DNA from: an uncultured Clostridia bacterium
GTDB lineage: Bacteria > Bacillota > Clostridia > Oscillospirales > UBA644
DNA length: 64,000 nt
Assembly (NCBI GenBank): GCA_948443805.1
Contig: CAOJUB010000002.1
Span: forward strand, 97,430 to 161,429
Direction of reading: 5' to 3'
Below the pieces are notes generated by a model. It was not told where the DNA came from. It did not search any database and saw only the letters and a list, made by a program, of their open reading frames with translations. A program made the position numbers and the translations under genes. Positions within the stretch are counted from its first letter, which is position 1. Every line of letters begins with the position of its first letter. Positions 30,266 to 40,601 of this stretch are shown piece by piece.

Positions 30266-31396
30266 TTATTCTGCCTTCACCTTGGCAAAAGCCCACTTTT
30301 CGCCCTTTCGCAGACGCACAATTCCGCCTGAGACCTGGGAAATCTCATCATATGCGGTCTTCAGCGCCAACATTCCGTCCGCCGCAACAATGCCCCACCG
30401 GTCGCCCGAACAAACCGCCGCATACCCTTCCGAAAAATCATTCGCCGCAGTATAGGAAAACGGAACAACCGTTTCACCGGACGGATTGATAAATCCCCAT
30501 TTTACGCCGACACCCTCCTGATCAGAAGCCACCCGCGCAAGCCCGCAGGAGAAATCATAGGCATGCAGATATTTTTCCTCAATCACGCAGGTTCCCGAAC
30601 GGTCGATATATCCGGCATAGCGTTCGGTCATAACAATGGCAAGCCCCTCGCTGAACTGACCGGCATAACGCCACTTCGGTTCCAGACAAAAAGCGCCGGA
30701 AGGATCGATATATCCCCATTTCATCGAGCTGTCCATAGCGGGCGCGCACCCTTCGGTAAAATATGCCGCGTCAGGAAGAGAAAGTGGAATAACCAATTCT
30801 CCCTGCTCATTGATAAAACCGCTCAGATAGCTGTCAAAAACTTCAATGAGCCCCTCGCTCATTTTCCGGCCTTCCACCCACTGGAAATCACTGACGACTT
30901 CCCCGCGCCGGTTGATAAAACCGTATTTCGAATCATTTTTAACATAGGCGATATCGCCGTTAAAGTTCCCGGCGTCTTTATACTGCGGTTCAATGACCGT
31001 TGTTCCCGACCGGTCGATATACCCGAAAAGATTCCCTTTTTTCACAACGGCCATTCCCGAAGAAAAGAACCATGTCAGTTCAAAAGCCGGCTCAATCGCC
31101 CAGCTGCCGTCCGGGTTGATATAACCCCAAAGGCCGTTTTCTTTTACGGCGGCCACGCCTTCTTTAAAAGGCCAGGCGTCTTCAAAACGAAAATCCACCG
31201 TCTGCTCCCCGTCCGCATTGATATAGCCCCAGCGTCCGTCCTTCTTTACGGCGGCAAAGCCTTCGGAAAAATCCTTGGCGTTTTCATAATCGCCCCCGAT
31301 TTTTATAAACCGATCTCCGGTAACAGAAACCGAACAGCCGCAAAACAGCGGGCAGAGCAAACAAAAAAACAGCAAGAAAGCGGTAATTTTTTTCAT
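30266..31396 (-). CDS. WG-repeat lipoprotein
   Basis: Lipobox PLFCGCSV; repeated (K)WGYINxxG(xxxIxPxF) units. Confidence 0.88.
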   Translation of the reverse strand: MKKITAFLLFFCLLCPLFCGCSVSVTGDRFIKIGGDYENAKDFSEGFAAVKKDGRWGYINADGEQTVDFRFEDAWPFKEGVAAVKENGLWGYINPDGSWAIEPAFELTWFFSSGMAVVKKGNLFGYIDRSGTTVIEPQYKDAGNFNGDIAYVKNDSKYGFINRRGEVVSDFQWVEGRKMSEGLIEVFDSYLSGFINEQGELVIPLSLPDAAYFTEGCAPAMDSSMKWGYIDPSGAFCLEPKWRYAGQFSEGLAIVMTERYAGYIDRSGTCVIEEKYLHAYDFSCGLARVASDQEGVGVKWGFINPSGETVVPFSYTAANDFSEGYAAVCSGDRWGIVAADGMLALKTAYDEISQVSGGIVRLRKGEKWAFAKVKAE

Positions 31397-31589
31397 CTGT
31401 AATTTCCTCCAAACTCAAAAAGAAAACCAAGGAAACCGCCGAAGAATAACTTCCGGCCGGCAGAGAGTTTTTCCTGTCTGAATCCGCCTTGAAAACCGGT
31501 TTTCTTCGATTCCTGTTCTTTATCATACCACAGAACGTCTGTTTTTTCAAGTCGAAAGTGTAATGTTTTTGTAAAGATTAGCCGAACCC

Positions 31590-31619
31590 TTGACTTTTCT
31601 GCCGGCCGTATGGTAAAAT
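31590..31619 (+). promoter_or_regulatory. sigma-A-like promoter for tcdA
   Basis: TTGACT - 18 nt - TAAAAT. Confidence 0.65.
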
Positions 31620-31620
31620 A

Positions 31621-31640
31621 AAGAACAGTAAACTGTTCTT
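31621..31640. promoter_or_regulatory. perfect palindrome just downstream of the -10, candidate operator
   Basis: AAGAACAGT AA ACTGTTCTT. Confidence 0.6.
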
Positions 31641-31725
31641 CGTGCAAAATTCATGGTAACATAAAGAACACAGACCTTTTCGGTTCGTTTTCCCGGCTCA
31701 TCATCACAAAGAAAGGACGTATCCC

Positions 31726-32418
31726 ATGTTCGATTCCTCCCGTACCGAGCAGATACTCGGAAAAGAAGCCGTTCAAAAACTCAAGACAAAAAAAATCATT
31801 CTTTTCGGCCTCGGCGGCGTTGGCGGCCAGGCGGCGGAAGCGCTTTGCCGGTCCGGCATCGGCAGCATGACGCTGGTTGACGGAGACGTGGTATCGGAAA
31901 GTAATTTAAACCGCCAAATCGCGGCGCTTCATTCCACCCTCGGGAAGAAAAAAGCAGACGTCCTCAAAGACCGGTTCCACGATATCAATCCCGATGCGGA
32001 ATTTGTTTCGCTGCCCCTGTTTTACGATGAAAAAACAGCCGATCTTGATCTTTCGGCTTTCGACTATGTCATCGACGCGATCGATACCGTATCCTCGAAA
32101 CTCCTGCTGATAGAAAAGGCAAAAAAAGCCGGCGTTCCGATAATCTCCTGCATGGGAGCCGGCAACAAAAGAAACCCGGCGCTGTTCCGCGTAATGGATA
32201 TCTATCAGACCACCGTCTGCCCGCTGGCAAGAGTGATGCGCCGGGAATTGCGGGCACGGGGAATTGATACGCTGAAGGTTGTCTTTTCCGAAGAAGAACC
32301 AAGCAAGATTCCGGGCGGAAGGAATGAAAAAGGAAAAGCCACGCCGGGAAGTCTGCCTTATGTGCCGCCGGCGGCAGGCCTTGTTTTAGCAGCGGCGGTA
32401 ATCGAAGACCTGCTATGA
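31726..32418 (+). CDS. tcdA: tRNA threonylcarbamoyladenosine dehydratase (TcdA/ThiF family)
   Basis: ILFGLGGVGGQAAEALCRSGIGSMTLVDGDVVSESNLNRQ. Confidence 0.92.
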   Translation: MFDSSRTEQILGKEAVQKLKTKKIILFGLGGVGGQAAEALCRSGIGSMTLVDGDVVSESNLNRQIAALHSTLGKKKADVLKDRFHDINPDAEFVSLPLFYDEKTADLDLSAFDYVIDAIDTVSSKLLLIEKAKKAGVPIISCMGAGNKRNPALFRVMDIYQTTVCPLARVMRRELRARGIDTLKVVFSEEEPSKIPGGRNEKGKATPGSLPYVPPAAGLVLAAAVIEDLL

Positions 32419-32518
32419 TAAAAACCGGAAAAAGCGGGAACAATAAAACTATTCCGACCGACCCAAAAAGGCCGGCTTCCATTATAAATTATGAAAAAGA
32501 CCACGAAGGAGACATATC

Positions 32519-35413
32519 ATGCAATTGACAGAAGGAACCAAACTTTGCGGATTTACCGTAAAAAGAGCCAGAAAAGTGGAAGAACTCAACGCCGATTTTT
32601 ATGAAATGACGCACGACAAGACCGGCAGCGAACTTTGCTGGGTTGACAACAAGGAAGAAAACAAACTCTTTTCGGTAACCTTTAAAACCCTGCCGGAAAA
32701 CGACACCGGCGTTTTTCATATTCTGGAACATTCGGGTTTTTGCGGCTCTGAAAAATATCCGGGAAAAGAAACCGTTGTCGATTTTCAGAAAAGTTCGATG
32801 AACACCTTTCTGAACGCCATGACCTACCCGGATAAAACCGTTTATCCGGTATCCAGCCGCAACGCCCACGATTTTCTGAACCTGACCGCCGTTTATCTTG
32901 ACGCCGTTTTTGCACCCCGGCTGACTGAAGACCCGAACGTCTTTTATCAGGAAGGAATTCATACCGAAGAAGAAAACGGCATTTCTTCTTATAAAGGCGT
33001 TGTTTTTAATGAAATGAAAGGCGCGATGTCGGATATCGATTCCCGCATCGAACAGGGAATCAGTCAGCTTCTGTTCCCCGATACCTGTTACCGGTTCAAT
33101 TCCGGCGGCGACCCTGCGGCAATCCCCGACCTGACTTATGAAGCCTATAAAAAAACCTATGAAACATTTTATACTCCGCAAAACGCACGGTTTTTCCTGG
33201 ACGGAGACGTTCCGCTTCAGGAAACGCTGACCATGATTGATTCCTATCTGCAGCAATATGACGGCGGAGAAGAAAACCGCCAATCCGCCGAATTTTTGGA
33301 ACTTCCCCTGCAAAAACCGGTTACTCAAGAAGGAATACTGACCTACGAGATTCCGGAAAACGAAGACGAAACGAAAAAAGCGGCGTTCGTTTTCGGGAAA
33401 ATTATCGGCACATGGCAAGAACGAGAAAAAATACTCGCGGCAAAAATTCTCTGCGATATGCTGGCGGATACCAACGAATCCCCCCTCAAACGGGCCATTT
33501 TGTCCTCGGGTCTGGCCGAAGATATGGAAATGACGGTGGCAAGCGGCGTTGCGCAGCCGTATCTGCTGATTATTGCCCGGAATATCAAAGACGGCGACAG
33601 TCAAAAAATCAGAGAGCTTATCACCCGAACCGCCGAAGAACTGACCGAAAAAGGATTCGGGAAAGAAATTGCAGAAGCCTCGATCAACCGGTTTGCCTTC
33701 CGGGTCAAGCAAACGCCGGAACCGCAGGGACTGTACCGATCGGTTGCCGCACAAAACAGCTGGCTGTACGGCGGTGATCCGCTGCAATATTTACTTTACG
33801 ATGAAGCAATTAAAACATTGCGGGAAATGGCGGCTGACAAAGGTTTTGAAAGATTGCTCAAAGAACTGCTTCTGGAACCAGACGGCGTTTCCCTTCTGCA
33901 CATGCTGCCTTCCAAAACTCTGGGCAAAGAAGAACGCGCCGCAGAAGCCGCGCGCCTGAAACAAGAAACCAAAAAGCGATCCGCAAAGCAACGGGAAGAA
34001 TTGCAGGAACAAAACAAAAAACTGACCGCCTGGCAGCAAACGCCCGATTCACCGGAAGCATCGGCAACCATTCCCATGCTCTCGCTGGAGGAAGTCAGTC
34101 CAGACTGCTCTCTGACAAAAACCATTGTCAAATCGGAAAACGGCGTTACGGTTCTGAGCCATCCGGTAGCAACGCACGGAATCGTTTATCTGACAATGTA
34201 TTTCTCGTTAACCAACTATTCCCTGCCGGAATTAACCCAACTGACCCTGCTTTCCGAATTTTTCGGAGAACTTCCCACTGCAAGCTATTCGGCGGCAGAA
34301 TTGCAGAAACAAATCAAATCGACCATCGGCAGCCTTTCTTTCCGGTTGGGAAGCGCCGCAAAAAACAAGCAAACCGAAACCTGCAAACCGTATTTTCAGG
34401 TGCGGGCAGGCTTGCTGAAAGAAAAACTTGCCGAAGCAAAAACCCTGCTGTACGAAATTCTTACGCAAACAAAATTTGACGATTCCGACAAGATTCGGGA
34501 AATCGTATTACAGGTTGACGATGCGTCCCGTCAGGCAGCGATCGGAAATGGTCACGCGCTGGCTGTTTCGGCCGTCCGCGCCCATTACACGGCAAACGCC
34601 GCCGTTCATGAAGCAACTGAAGGGTATACCTTCCTGAAATTCCAGCACGATCTGGCAAAGAACTTTGAAACCATGGCGGAAGATTTTCTCTCTCTTCTCC
34701 GCCGGGCAACAAAAGAATTTTTCTGCCGCGCGCATCTGACTGTCAGCGTCACCGGTCCGGAAGAAACAGAGATATCAGACCTTGTATCGGCATTTCCTCA
34801 GGGAGAACCAGCGCCGGAAAACGCCCGGTATCAAACCGGTCTTCCGGAAAGAATGGGAATCCGGATCCCGGCACAGACAGCCTTCGCCGTAAAAGGATAT
34901 CATTTATCGCGATGCCAGACTGACGTTTCGGGCAGCCTGCGGGTCGCCGCCAATATTCTGACACTCGGTTTTCTCTGGAATCAAATCCGTGTGCAGGGAG
35001 GCGCCTACGGCGCTGGTTTCCCGGTCAGCCGCGATGGAAGCGTTCTCTGCTATTCCTACCGTGACCCCTCCCCGGAAAAATCACTGAAGATCTATGACCA
35101 GACCGCGGAGTTTATCCGGGAAATCTGCCAAAGCGACGAAAATCTGGATAAATTTATTATTTCCGCCGTAGCGGCAACCGAACCGCTGATCAGTCCGGAA
35201 GAAGAAGGATTGGTTGCGGATGAACGCTGGCTTTCCGGCGTTACCGAAGAAGATATGAAAACCCTGCGTCAGCAAATTCTCTCGGCTGACCGCGAACAGC
35301 TGAACGCCTGGTGCAAAGCCCTTGAAACAATGGCGCAAAACGGCGCGGTATGCGTTGTCGGCCACCAAGATGCGCTAAACCGCTGCGAAAATCTGGAAAT
35401 TTTTGAATTATAG
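32519..35413 (+). CDS. M16C family insulinase-like metallopeptidase (presequence protease-like)
   Basis: GVFHILEHSGFCGSEKYP (HxxEH), VVFNEMKGAMSD, C-terminal IRVQGGAYGAG. Confidence 0.94.
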   Translation: MQLTEGTKLCGFTVKRARKVEELNADFYEMTHDKTGSELCWVDNKEENKLFSVTFKTLPENDTGVFHILEHSGFCGSEKYPGKETVVDFQKSSMNTFLNAMTYPDKTVYPVSSRNAHDFLNLTAVYLDAVFAPRLTEDPNVFYQEGIHTEEENGISSYKGVVFNEMKGAMSDIDSRIEQGISQLLFPDTCYRFNSGGDPAAIPDLTYEAYKKTYETFYTPQNARFFLDGDVPLQETLTMIDSYLQQYDGGEENRQSAEFLELPLQKPVTQEGILTYEIPENEDETKKAAFVFGKIIGTWQEREKILAAKILCDMLADTNESPLKRAILSSGLAEDMEMTVASGVAQPYLLIIARNIKDGDSQKIRELITRTAEELTEKGFGKEIAEASINRFAFRVKQTPEPQGLYRSVAAQNSWLYGGDPLQYLLYDEAIKTLREMAADKGFERLLKELLLEPDGVSLLHMLPSKTLGKEERAAEAARLKQETKKRSAKQREELQEQNKKLTAWQQTPDSPEASATIPMLSLEEVSPDCSLTKTIVKSENGVTVLSHPVATHGIVYLTMYFSLTNYSLPELTQLTLLSEFFGELPTASYSAAELQKQIKSTIGSLSFRLGSAAKNKQTETCKPYFQVRAGLLKEKLAEAKTLLYEILTQTKFDDSDKIREIVLQVDDASRQAAIGNGHALAVSAVRAHYTANAAVHEATEGYTFLKFQHDLAKNFETMAEDFLSLLRRATKEFFCRAHLTVSVTGPEETEISDLVSAFPQGEPAPENARYQTGLPERMGIRIPAQTAFAVKGYHLSRCQTDVSGSLRVAANILTLGFLWNQIRVQGGAYGAGFPVSRDGSVLCYSYRDPSPEKSLKIYDQTAEFIREICQSDENLDKFIISAVAATEPLISPEEEGLVADERWLSGVTEEDMKTLRQQILSADREQLNAWCKALETMAQNGAVCVVGHQDALNRCENLEIFEL

Positions 35414-35422
35414 TCGAAAATC

Positions 35423-35463
35423 AAAAAAAGTTCCCGCTGTTACAATCAGCGGGAACTTTTTTT
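35423..35463. terminator. bidirectional intrinsic terminator between M16C gene and lysA
   Basis: AAAAAAAGTTCCCGCTG TTACAAT CAGCGGGAACTTTTTTT. Confidence 0.9.
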
Positions 35464-36763
35464 AAATATCGTTTCGAAGCAGGTCGTCCAGCGATTCCCG
35501 TCTGACCCCGACATAGTCCCTGCCGTTTTTATCGACAAGAACAATCGCAGGCCTCGGAATCCGGTTATAGTTGGACGCCATGGAATAGTTATAGGCGCCG
35601 GTTGCCAGAACCGCGATCAAATCGCCTTTTTCCGGCTTCGCCAAAGACACGTTTTCCTGAATCAGGTCCCCGCTCTCACAGCACCGCCCGGCAACGGTGC
35701 AGACATAGTCGGCAGGCTTGTCCGCCTTGGAAGCGTTGACCACCGTATACGGCGACTGATACAGCGCGTAACGGGGGTTGTCCGGCATACCGCCGTCGAT
35801 GGAAACATAATTTTTAAACCCGGTAATTTCCTTTAATCCGCCCGCAGTATACAGCGTAATTCCCTGGTCGGCAACAATGCTCCGTCCCGGTTCCATGAGA
35901 ATTTTCGGAAGAGAAATACCGAGCGCTGCACACCGTTCTTTCATCAGCGCCGCAATTCCCCGAAGATTTTCCCGATAATCGATCTGCGGTTCCGACTCTA
36001 CATACCGGACACCCATTCCGCCGCCGAGATTCAATTCTTCTGCCTGGTAACCGCAAACCTCTTTGATATGCGCGATAAAATCAAGCATCAGCACTGCGGC
36101 ATCGGTAAAAGGCTTATAATCGAAAATCTGCGAACCGATATGGCAGTGATAGCCCTTCAGTTCAATATTTTTGAGGGTCAGCACCCGCTTGATAAAAGCT
36201 TCTGCCTGACCGGTCTCAATCGCAACGCCGAACTTGGAATCGACCTTACCGGTAGAAATCGCCTGGTGAGTATGCGGGTCGATCCCCGGGGTGAGCCGAA
36301 GCAGAACTTTCTGCTGGACGCCCCTTTTTTCCGCCTCCCGGTTGATCTCTACAATTTCCCATTCATTATCGCAGATAAAATAACCGACGTTGCAGTCCAT
36401 CGCATAACGGATATCAAAATCGGTTTTGTTGCTGCCGTGAAAATAGGCTTTTTCCATCGGAAACCCGGCCTTTACCGCAGTATGAATCTCACCGGAGGAA
36501 ACAAGGTCGGTACCGATGCCCTCTTCGGCCACCATTTCATAAATTCTTTTAAAACAAAGAACCTTGCTGGCAAACAACGGCATGGAACCGTTCCCGAAAT
36601 ATTCTGCCATAGCATCCCGGTACAACCGGCACCGCTGCCGGATTCCTTCTTCGTCCAGCAAATAAAGAGGCGTCCCGTATTGCTCGGCAAGCTCCGCCGT
36701 ATCCCGGCCGCAGAAGGCCAAACGGCCGTTATCCTGAACCGAAAGATTTTCGTGTAAAAACAT
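35462..36763 (-). CDS. lysA: diaminopimelate decarboxylase
   Basis: PLFASKVLCFKRIY, VGSQIFDYKP-type, ELNLGGGMGVRY, EPGRSIVADQGITLY, CESGDLI. Confidence 0.96.
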   Translation of the reverse strand: MFLHENLSVQDNGRLAFCGRDTAELAEQYGTPLYLLDEEGIRQRCRLYRDAMAEYFGNGSMPLFASKVLCFKRIYEMVAEEGIGTDLVSSGEIHTAVKAGFPMEKAYFHGSNKTDFDIRYAMDCNVGYFICDNEWEIVEINREAEKRGVQQKVLLRLTPGIDPHTHQAISTGKVDSKFGVAIETGQAEAFIKRVLTLKNIELKGYHCHIGSQIFDYKPFTDAAVLMLDFIAHIKEVCGYQAEELNLGGGMGVRYVESEPQIDYRENLRGIAALMKERCAALGISLPKILMEPGRSIVADQGITLYTAGGLKEITGFKNYVSIDGGMPDNPRYALYQSPYTVVNASKADKPADYVCTVAGRCCESGDLIQENVSLAKPEKGDLIAVLATGAYNYSMASNYNRIPRPAIVLVDKNGRDYVGVRRESLDDLLRNDI

Positions 36764-36783
36764 AGATTATCCCCCTCTATTAA

Positions 36784-37965
36784 TCAAAGAAATTTTTCCA
36801 GCCGGCCAACCGCTTCTTCCGTCGCCTCCCGGCTTCCGAAAGAGGTCAGGCGGAAATACCCCTCGCCGCATTCGCCGAAACCGGAACCCGGCGTTCCGAC
36901 AACCTGAACATTTTCCAACAGAGAATCAAAAAACTCCCAGGAGTTCATTCCGTTCGGACATTTCAGCCAGATATAGGGTGAACAAATGCCTCCAGTAAAC
37001 CAAATGCCCTTCCGGGTAAACAAATCAGCAAGAAGCGCGGCATTTCCCATATAATACGCAACCGAAGCCTCGGATTCTTTCTGCCCCTCCGGAGAAAGAG
37101 CCGCCTCGGCTGCCCGCTGAATCACATAGGGAACACCGTTGAATTTTGTTGCCTGCCGGCGCGCCCAGCGCTTGTTCAGAACAACACCGTCAACCGTCAG
37201 CGTATCGGGCATTATCGTCCAGGCGCATCTCGTTCCGGTAAACCCGGCGGTTTTCGAAAGGCTGCAAATTTCCACCGCACATTTTTCCGCACCCGGAATT
37301 TCATACACAGAATGGGGATAGTCCCCCTTGATATACGCCTCGTAAGCGGAATCGAAAATAATGACAGAACCGGTTTTCAGCGCAAAATTCACCCATGCGG
37401 TAAGCTGTTCTCTGTTATACACCGCCCCAGTCGGATTGTTCGGCGAGCACAGATAAATCAGATAGGAATCTTCTTTCAGCCCCGAAGGCATCGGAAGAAA
37501 TCCGTCCTCAGAGGAAGCCTTTAAAAATGAAACCCGGCGGCCGCTCATAAGATTACTGTCAAGATATACCGGATAAACAGGATCAGGAATCAAAACCGTA
37601 TTGTCCCCGAAAATATCAACAATATTCCCGACATCGCTTTTCGCCCCATCGCTGACAAAGACCTCATTCAAAGAAAGGGTAACGCCGAATTTTTTATAAT
37701 AATCGGCAACCGCTTGACGGATAAAATCATATCCGTATTCAGGCGCATAACCGCGGAAGGTTTCTTTTTTCCCCATTTCGGCAACCGCTTTTTCCATGGC
37801 GGAAATCACCGTTGGCGTCAGCGGCAGCGTAACGTCGCCGATGCCGAGCCGGATGATTTTGGCCTCCGGATGTTTTTCGGTATAGGCGGCCACTCTTTTC
37901 GCGATATCGGAAAAAAGATAGCTTTCTTTCACATTTTTATAGTGATCATTCAGCTTCAGGCTCAT
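36784..37965 (-). CDS. dapL: LL-diaminopimelate aminotransferase
   Basis: IIRLGIGDVTLPLTP, YLCSPNNPTGAVYN, SLSKTAGFTGTRCAWTI. Confidence 0.96.
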   Translation of the reverse strand: MSLKLNDHYKNVKESYLFSDIAKRVAAYTEKHPEAKIIRLGIGDVTLPLTPTVISAMEKAVAEMGKKETFRGYAPEYGYDFIRQAVADYYKKFGVTLSLNEVFVSDGAKSDVGNIVDIFGDNTVLIPDPVYPVYLDSNLMSGRRVSFLKASSEDGFLPMPSGLKEDSYLIYLCSPNNPTGAVYNREQLTAWVNFALKTGSVIIFDSAYEAYIKGDYPHSVYEIPGAEKCAVEICSLSKTAGFTGTRCAWTIMPDTLTVDGVVLNKRWARRQATKFNGVPYVIQRAAEAALSPEGQKESEASVAYYMGNAALLADLFTRKGIWFTGGICSPYIWLKCPNGMNSWEFFDSLLENVQVVGTPGSGFGECGEGYFRLTSFGSREATEEAVGRLEKFL

Positions 37966-38812
37966 AATCGTAAACTCCCTCGTAAATTTTCTTGGCTTTT
38001 CCGGTCATCAGAACCGTACGGTCGGAACAACAGCGGATTTTCAGTTCCCCGCCGATCAGCCGGACGGTAATGTCGGTATCGGCCGGACAAAGCCCGTTGA
38101 CAACGGCTGCCGATACGGTTGCGCACGCGCCGGTTCCGCAGGCATAAGTCTCGCCGCTGCCGCGCTCCCAAACGCGCATTTCCAGCGTGGTTTGATCGAT
38201 CACGCGGACAAACTCGGTATTGACCCGTTCCGGAAAAATCGGGAGATTCTCAAAATCCGGGCCGATTTTTTCCAGTTCCAGCATACCGACCTCCGGCAAA
38301 AAACAAACGGCGTGCGGATTGCCCATGGAAACAGCTGTCAGCCGATATTCCCGACCGCCCACCATGACCGGAGAATCAATCATTTCCCGGTCGGACAACA
38401 CCGGAAGCGCCGCGGGAGTCAGGTCATATTTTCCCATATCCACCTTCACCGAAGAAACCGTTCCGTTTTCGGTAAAAAGCGTAAGTTTTTTAATTCCGCT
38501 CAGCGTTTCGATTGTAAGTTCCGTTTTCTCGGTCATCCGGTTGTCATACAAATATTTTCCAACGCAGCGGATCGCATTGCCGCACATTTTCCCCTCGCTG
38601 CCGTCGGCATTGAACATCCGCATTTTCGCATCGGCGACCCCGGACGGACAAATTAATACCAATCCGTCGGAACCGACCGAAAAATGCCGGGGAGACATCG
38701 CCACAGCCAGAGCCGCCGGGTTCTCCGGTTCTCCGTGGAAGCAGTTCAGATAAATATAATCGTTGCCGATTCCCTGCATTTTGGTAAAACTGATTTTCAT
38801 TCTTTTTTTCAT
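37946..38812 (-). CDS. dapF: diaminopimelate epimerase (start may be 38800)
   Basis: FTKMQGIGNDYIYL, CGNAIRCVGKYL, YACGTGACATVSAAV. Confidence 0.96.
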   Translation of the reverse strand: MKKRMKISFTKMQGIGNDYIYLNCFHGEPENPAALAVAMSPRHFSVGSDGLVLICPSGVADAKMRMFNADGSEGKMCGNAIRCVGKYLYDNRMTEKTELTIETLSGIKKLTLFTENGTVSSVKVDMGKYDLTPAALPVLSDREMIDSPVMVGGREYRLTAVSMGNPHAVCFLPEVGMLELEKIGPDFENLPIFPERVNTEFVRVIDQTTLEMRVWERGSGETYACGTGACATVSAAVVNGLCPADTDITVRLIGGELKIRCCSDRTVLMTGKAKKIYEGVYDYEPEAE

Positions 38813-38834
38813 TTCCTTTCTTTTCCCGCCGGTC

Positions 38835-39581
38835 TCAGCCGGAAACCAAGTCCTTCATCGTATACAGCCCCGGTTTTTTTCCGCAGAGAAACCCGGCGGC
38901 CTCCACCGCCCCTTCGGCAAAAAGCCGACGGCTCTGCGCTTCGTGTTTCAGCGTGATTACCTGAGAATCGGTGGCAAGAATCACTTCATGCTCGCCAACA
39001 ATATTCCCCAGACGAAGCGAATGAATTCCGATTTCTTTTTCCGGACGCCGGCCGTTGTCATGCCGCCCGACAAGCAGCTGATGATCGACCCGTTCCTGAC
39101 GGATCTCTTCGGCAATCAAAAGCGCCGTTCCGCTGGGCACGTCCAGCTTTCGGTTATGGTGTTTTTCCACAATTTCAATATTGGCGTCCGGCATTGTCTT
39201 TGCCGCCGTTCTTGCCAGCGAAGCCAGCAGCGCGATCCCCAAAGACATGTTCGCGGAATGAAAAACCGGAATTTTTTCGGAAGCTTCCCGGATTTTTGCC
39301 AATTCGGTTTCGGTATGACCGGTTGTTGCAATCACGACCGGAAGATTTCTGGCGATACAATAATCCAATAACTCCTCCGTGGCCAAATAATGAGAAAAAT
39401 CAATCACACAATCGGCTTCTCCGCTATAATCGGCGAGTTTTTCAAAAACCGGATAACGTTCGGCTCCCTCCGGATGAATATCCACGCCTGCGATCATTTC
39501 CGCCCCCCGGAATCCTTCCGAAAGAAACCGGGCAACCTCGCAGCCCATCCGGCCCTTTACGCCGTTTACGATTATTTTCAT
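38835..39581 (-). CDS. dapB: 4-hydroxy-tetrahydrodipicolinate reductase
   Basis: MKIIVNGVKGRMGCEVA, EIVEKHHNRKLDVPSGTAL. Confidence 0.96.
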   Translation of the reverse strand: MKIIVNGVKGRMGCEVARFLSEGFRGAEMIAGVDIHPEGAERYPVFEKLADYSGEADCVIDFSHYLATEELLDYCIARNLPVVIATTGHTETELAKIREASEKIPVFHSANMSLGIALLASLARTAAKTMPDANIEIVEKHHNRKLDVPSGTALLIAEEIRQERVDHQLLVGRHDNGRRPEKEIGIHSLRLGNIVGEHEVILATDSQVITLKHEAQSRRLFAEGAVEAAGFLCGKKPGLYTMKDLVSG

Positions 39582-39604
39582 AACACTTCCATCCTTTCAG
39601 GCCG

Positions 39605-40495
39605 TTACAGGCGAATGCCGGCGTTCTTCATTTCCTCAAGCAAAACGTGATAATGCGCTTCTTCCATCGGTGTCAGCGGCAGACGAAGACGGTTCTCGCA
39701 ATATCCCATCGCCGCCATCGCCGCTTTGACGGGAATGGGGTTCACTTCACTGAAAAGCGCACGAATCAGCGGCATATACGCAAGCTGCATCTGAGCGCTC
39801 TGCTCGGTTTTGCCTTCAAAGAACAAATGGCACATCTGACTGGTTTCGGCAGGCAAAAGATTGGAAAGCACCGAAATAACGCCCTTGCCTCCCAGCGAAA
39901 GCAACGGAACAACCTGATCGTCATTGCCGGAATAAACATCCAGTTTATCGCCGACAAGCGCAATTGTTTCCGCGATCTTAGAAAAATTGCCGTTCGCTTC
40001 TTTGATCGCAGCAATCATGGGATGTTCCGAAAGAGCCAGATAGGTGGAAGGCTCGATATTCACACCGGTTCTCGACGGTACGTTATACAGAATAACCGGC
40101 TTTTTGCTTGCATCGGCAATCGCGCCGTACATTTTCACCAGCCCGTTCTGCGTCGCCTTGTTATAATAAGGCGTAACCACCAGAACCGCATCGGCGCCGG
40201 CTTCGGAAGAAAACTGCGTCAGCTCAATCGCATAGCCGGTGTCGTTCGAACCGGTTCCCGCGATAATCGGCACTCTTCCGGCCGCAGTTTTAACCGCAAA
40301 GGAAATAGCCTCCCGGTGTTCCGCATCGGTCAGAGTAGAACTTTCCCCGGTCGTTCCGCAGATAACCAAACCGTCGATTCCGGAAGCGATCTGCCATTCA
40401 ATCAGCGCGCCGAACTTTCCGTAATCAATTCCGTCGGGCGTCAAAGGGGTGATCAAAGCGGTTGCCGCGCCTTGAAAAATCGTTTGTTTTTTCAT
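39605..40495 (-). CDS. dapA: 4-hydroxy-tetrahydrodipicolinate synthase
   Basis: GAATALITPL, CGTTGESSTLTDAEH, YNVPSRTGVNIEP; RBS AAAGGATG before MKKQTIF. Confidence 0.96.
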   Translation of the reverse strand: MKKQTIFQGAATALITPLTPDGIDYGKFGALIEWQIASGIDGLVICGTTGESSTLTDAEHREAISFAVKTAAGRVPIIAGTGSNDTGYAIELTQFSSEAGADAVLVVTPYYNKATQNGLVKMYGAIADASKKPVILYNVPSRTGVNIEPSTYLALSEHPMIAAIKEANGNFSKIAETIALVGDKLDVYSGNDDQVVPLLSLGGKGVISVLSNLLPAETSQMCHLFFEGKTEQSAQMQLAYMPLIRALFSEVNPIPVKAAMAAMGYCENRLRLPLTPMEEAHYHVLLEEMKNAGIRL

Positions 40496-40532
40496 CCATA
40501 ACATCCTTTCTGTTTCGGAGATTTTTTTTCAT

Positions 40533-40560
40533 AAAAAATAGCCGGCAGAACCGGCTATCT
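40533..40560 (-). terminator. riboswitch-associated intrinsic terminator upstream of dapA
   Basis: Minus strand ATAGCCGGTTCTGCCGGCTATTTTTTAT. Confidence 0.85.
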
Positions 40561-40601
40561 AACTACAATCAAAAAACAGTTTTATTTCTTGATGATAATT
40601 A

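Noticed and set aside
32489-33787. 432 aa minus-strand ORF opposite the M16C peptidase
   Set aside because: Antisense to a well-supported metallopeptidase reading frame; no independent evidence of coding.
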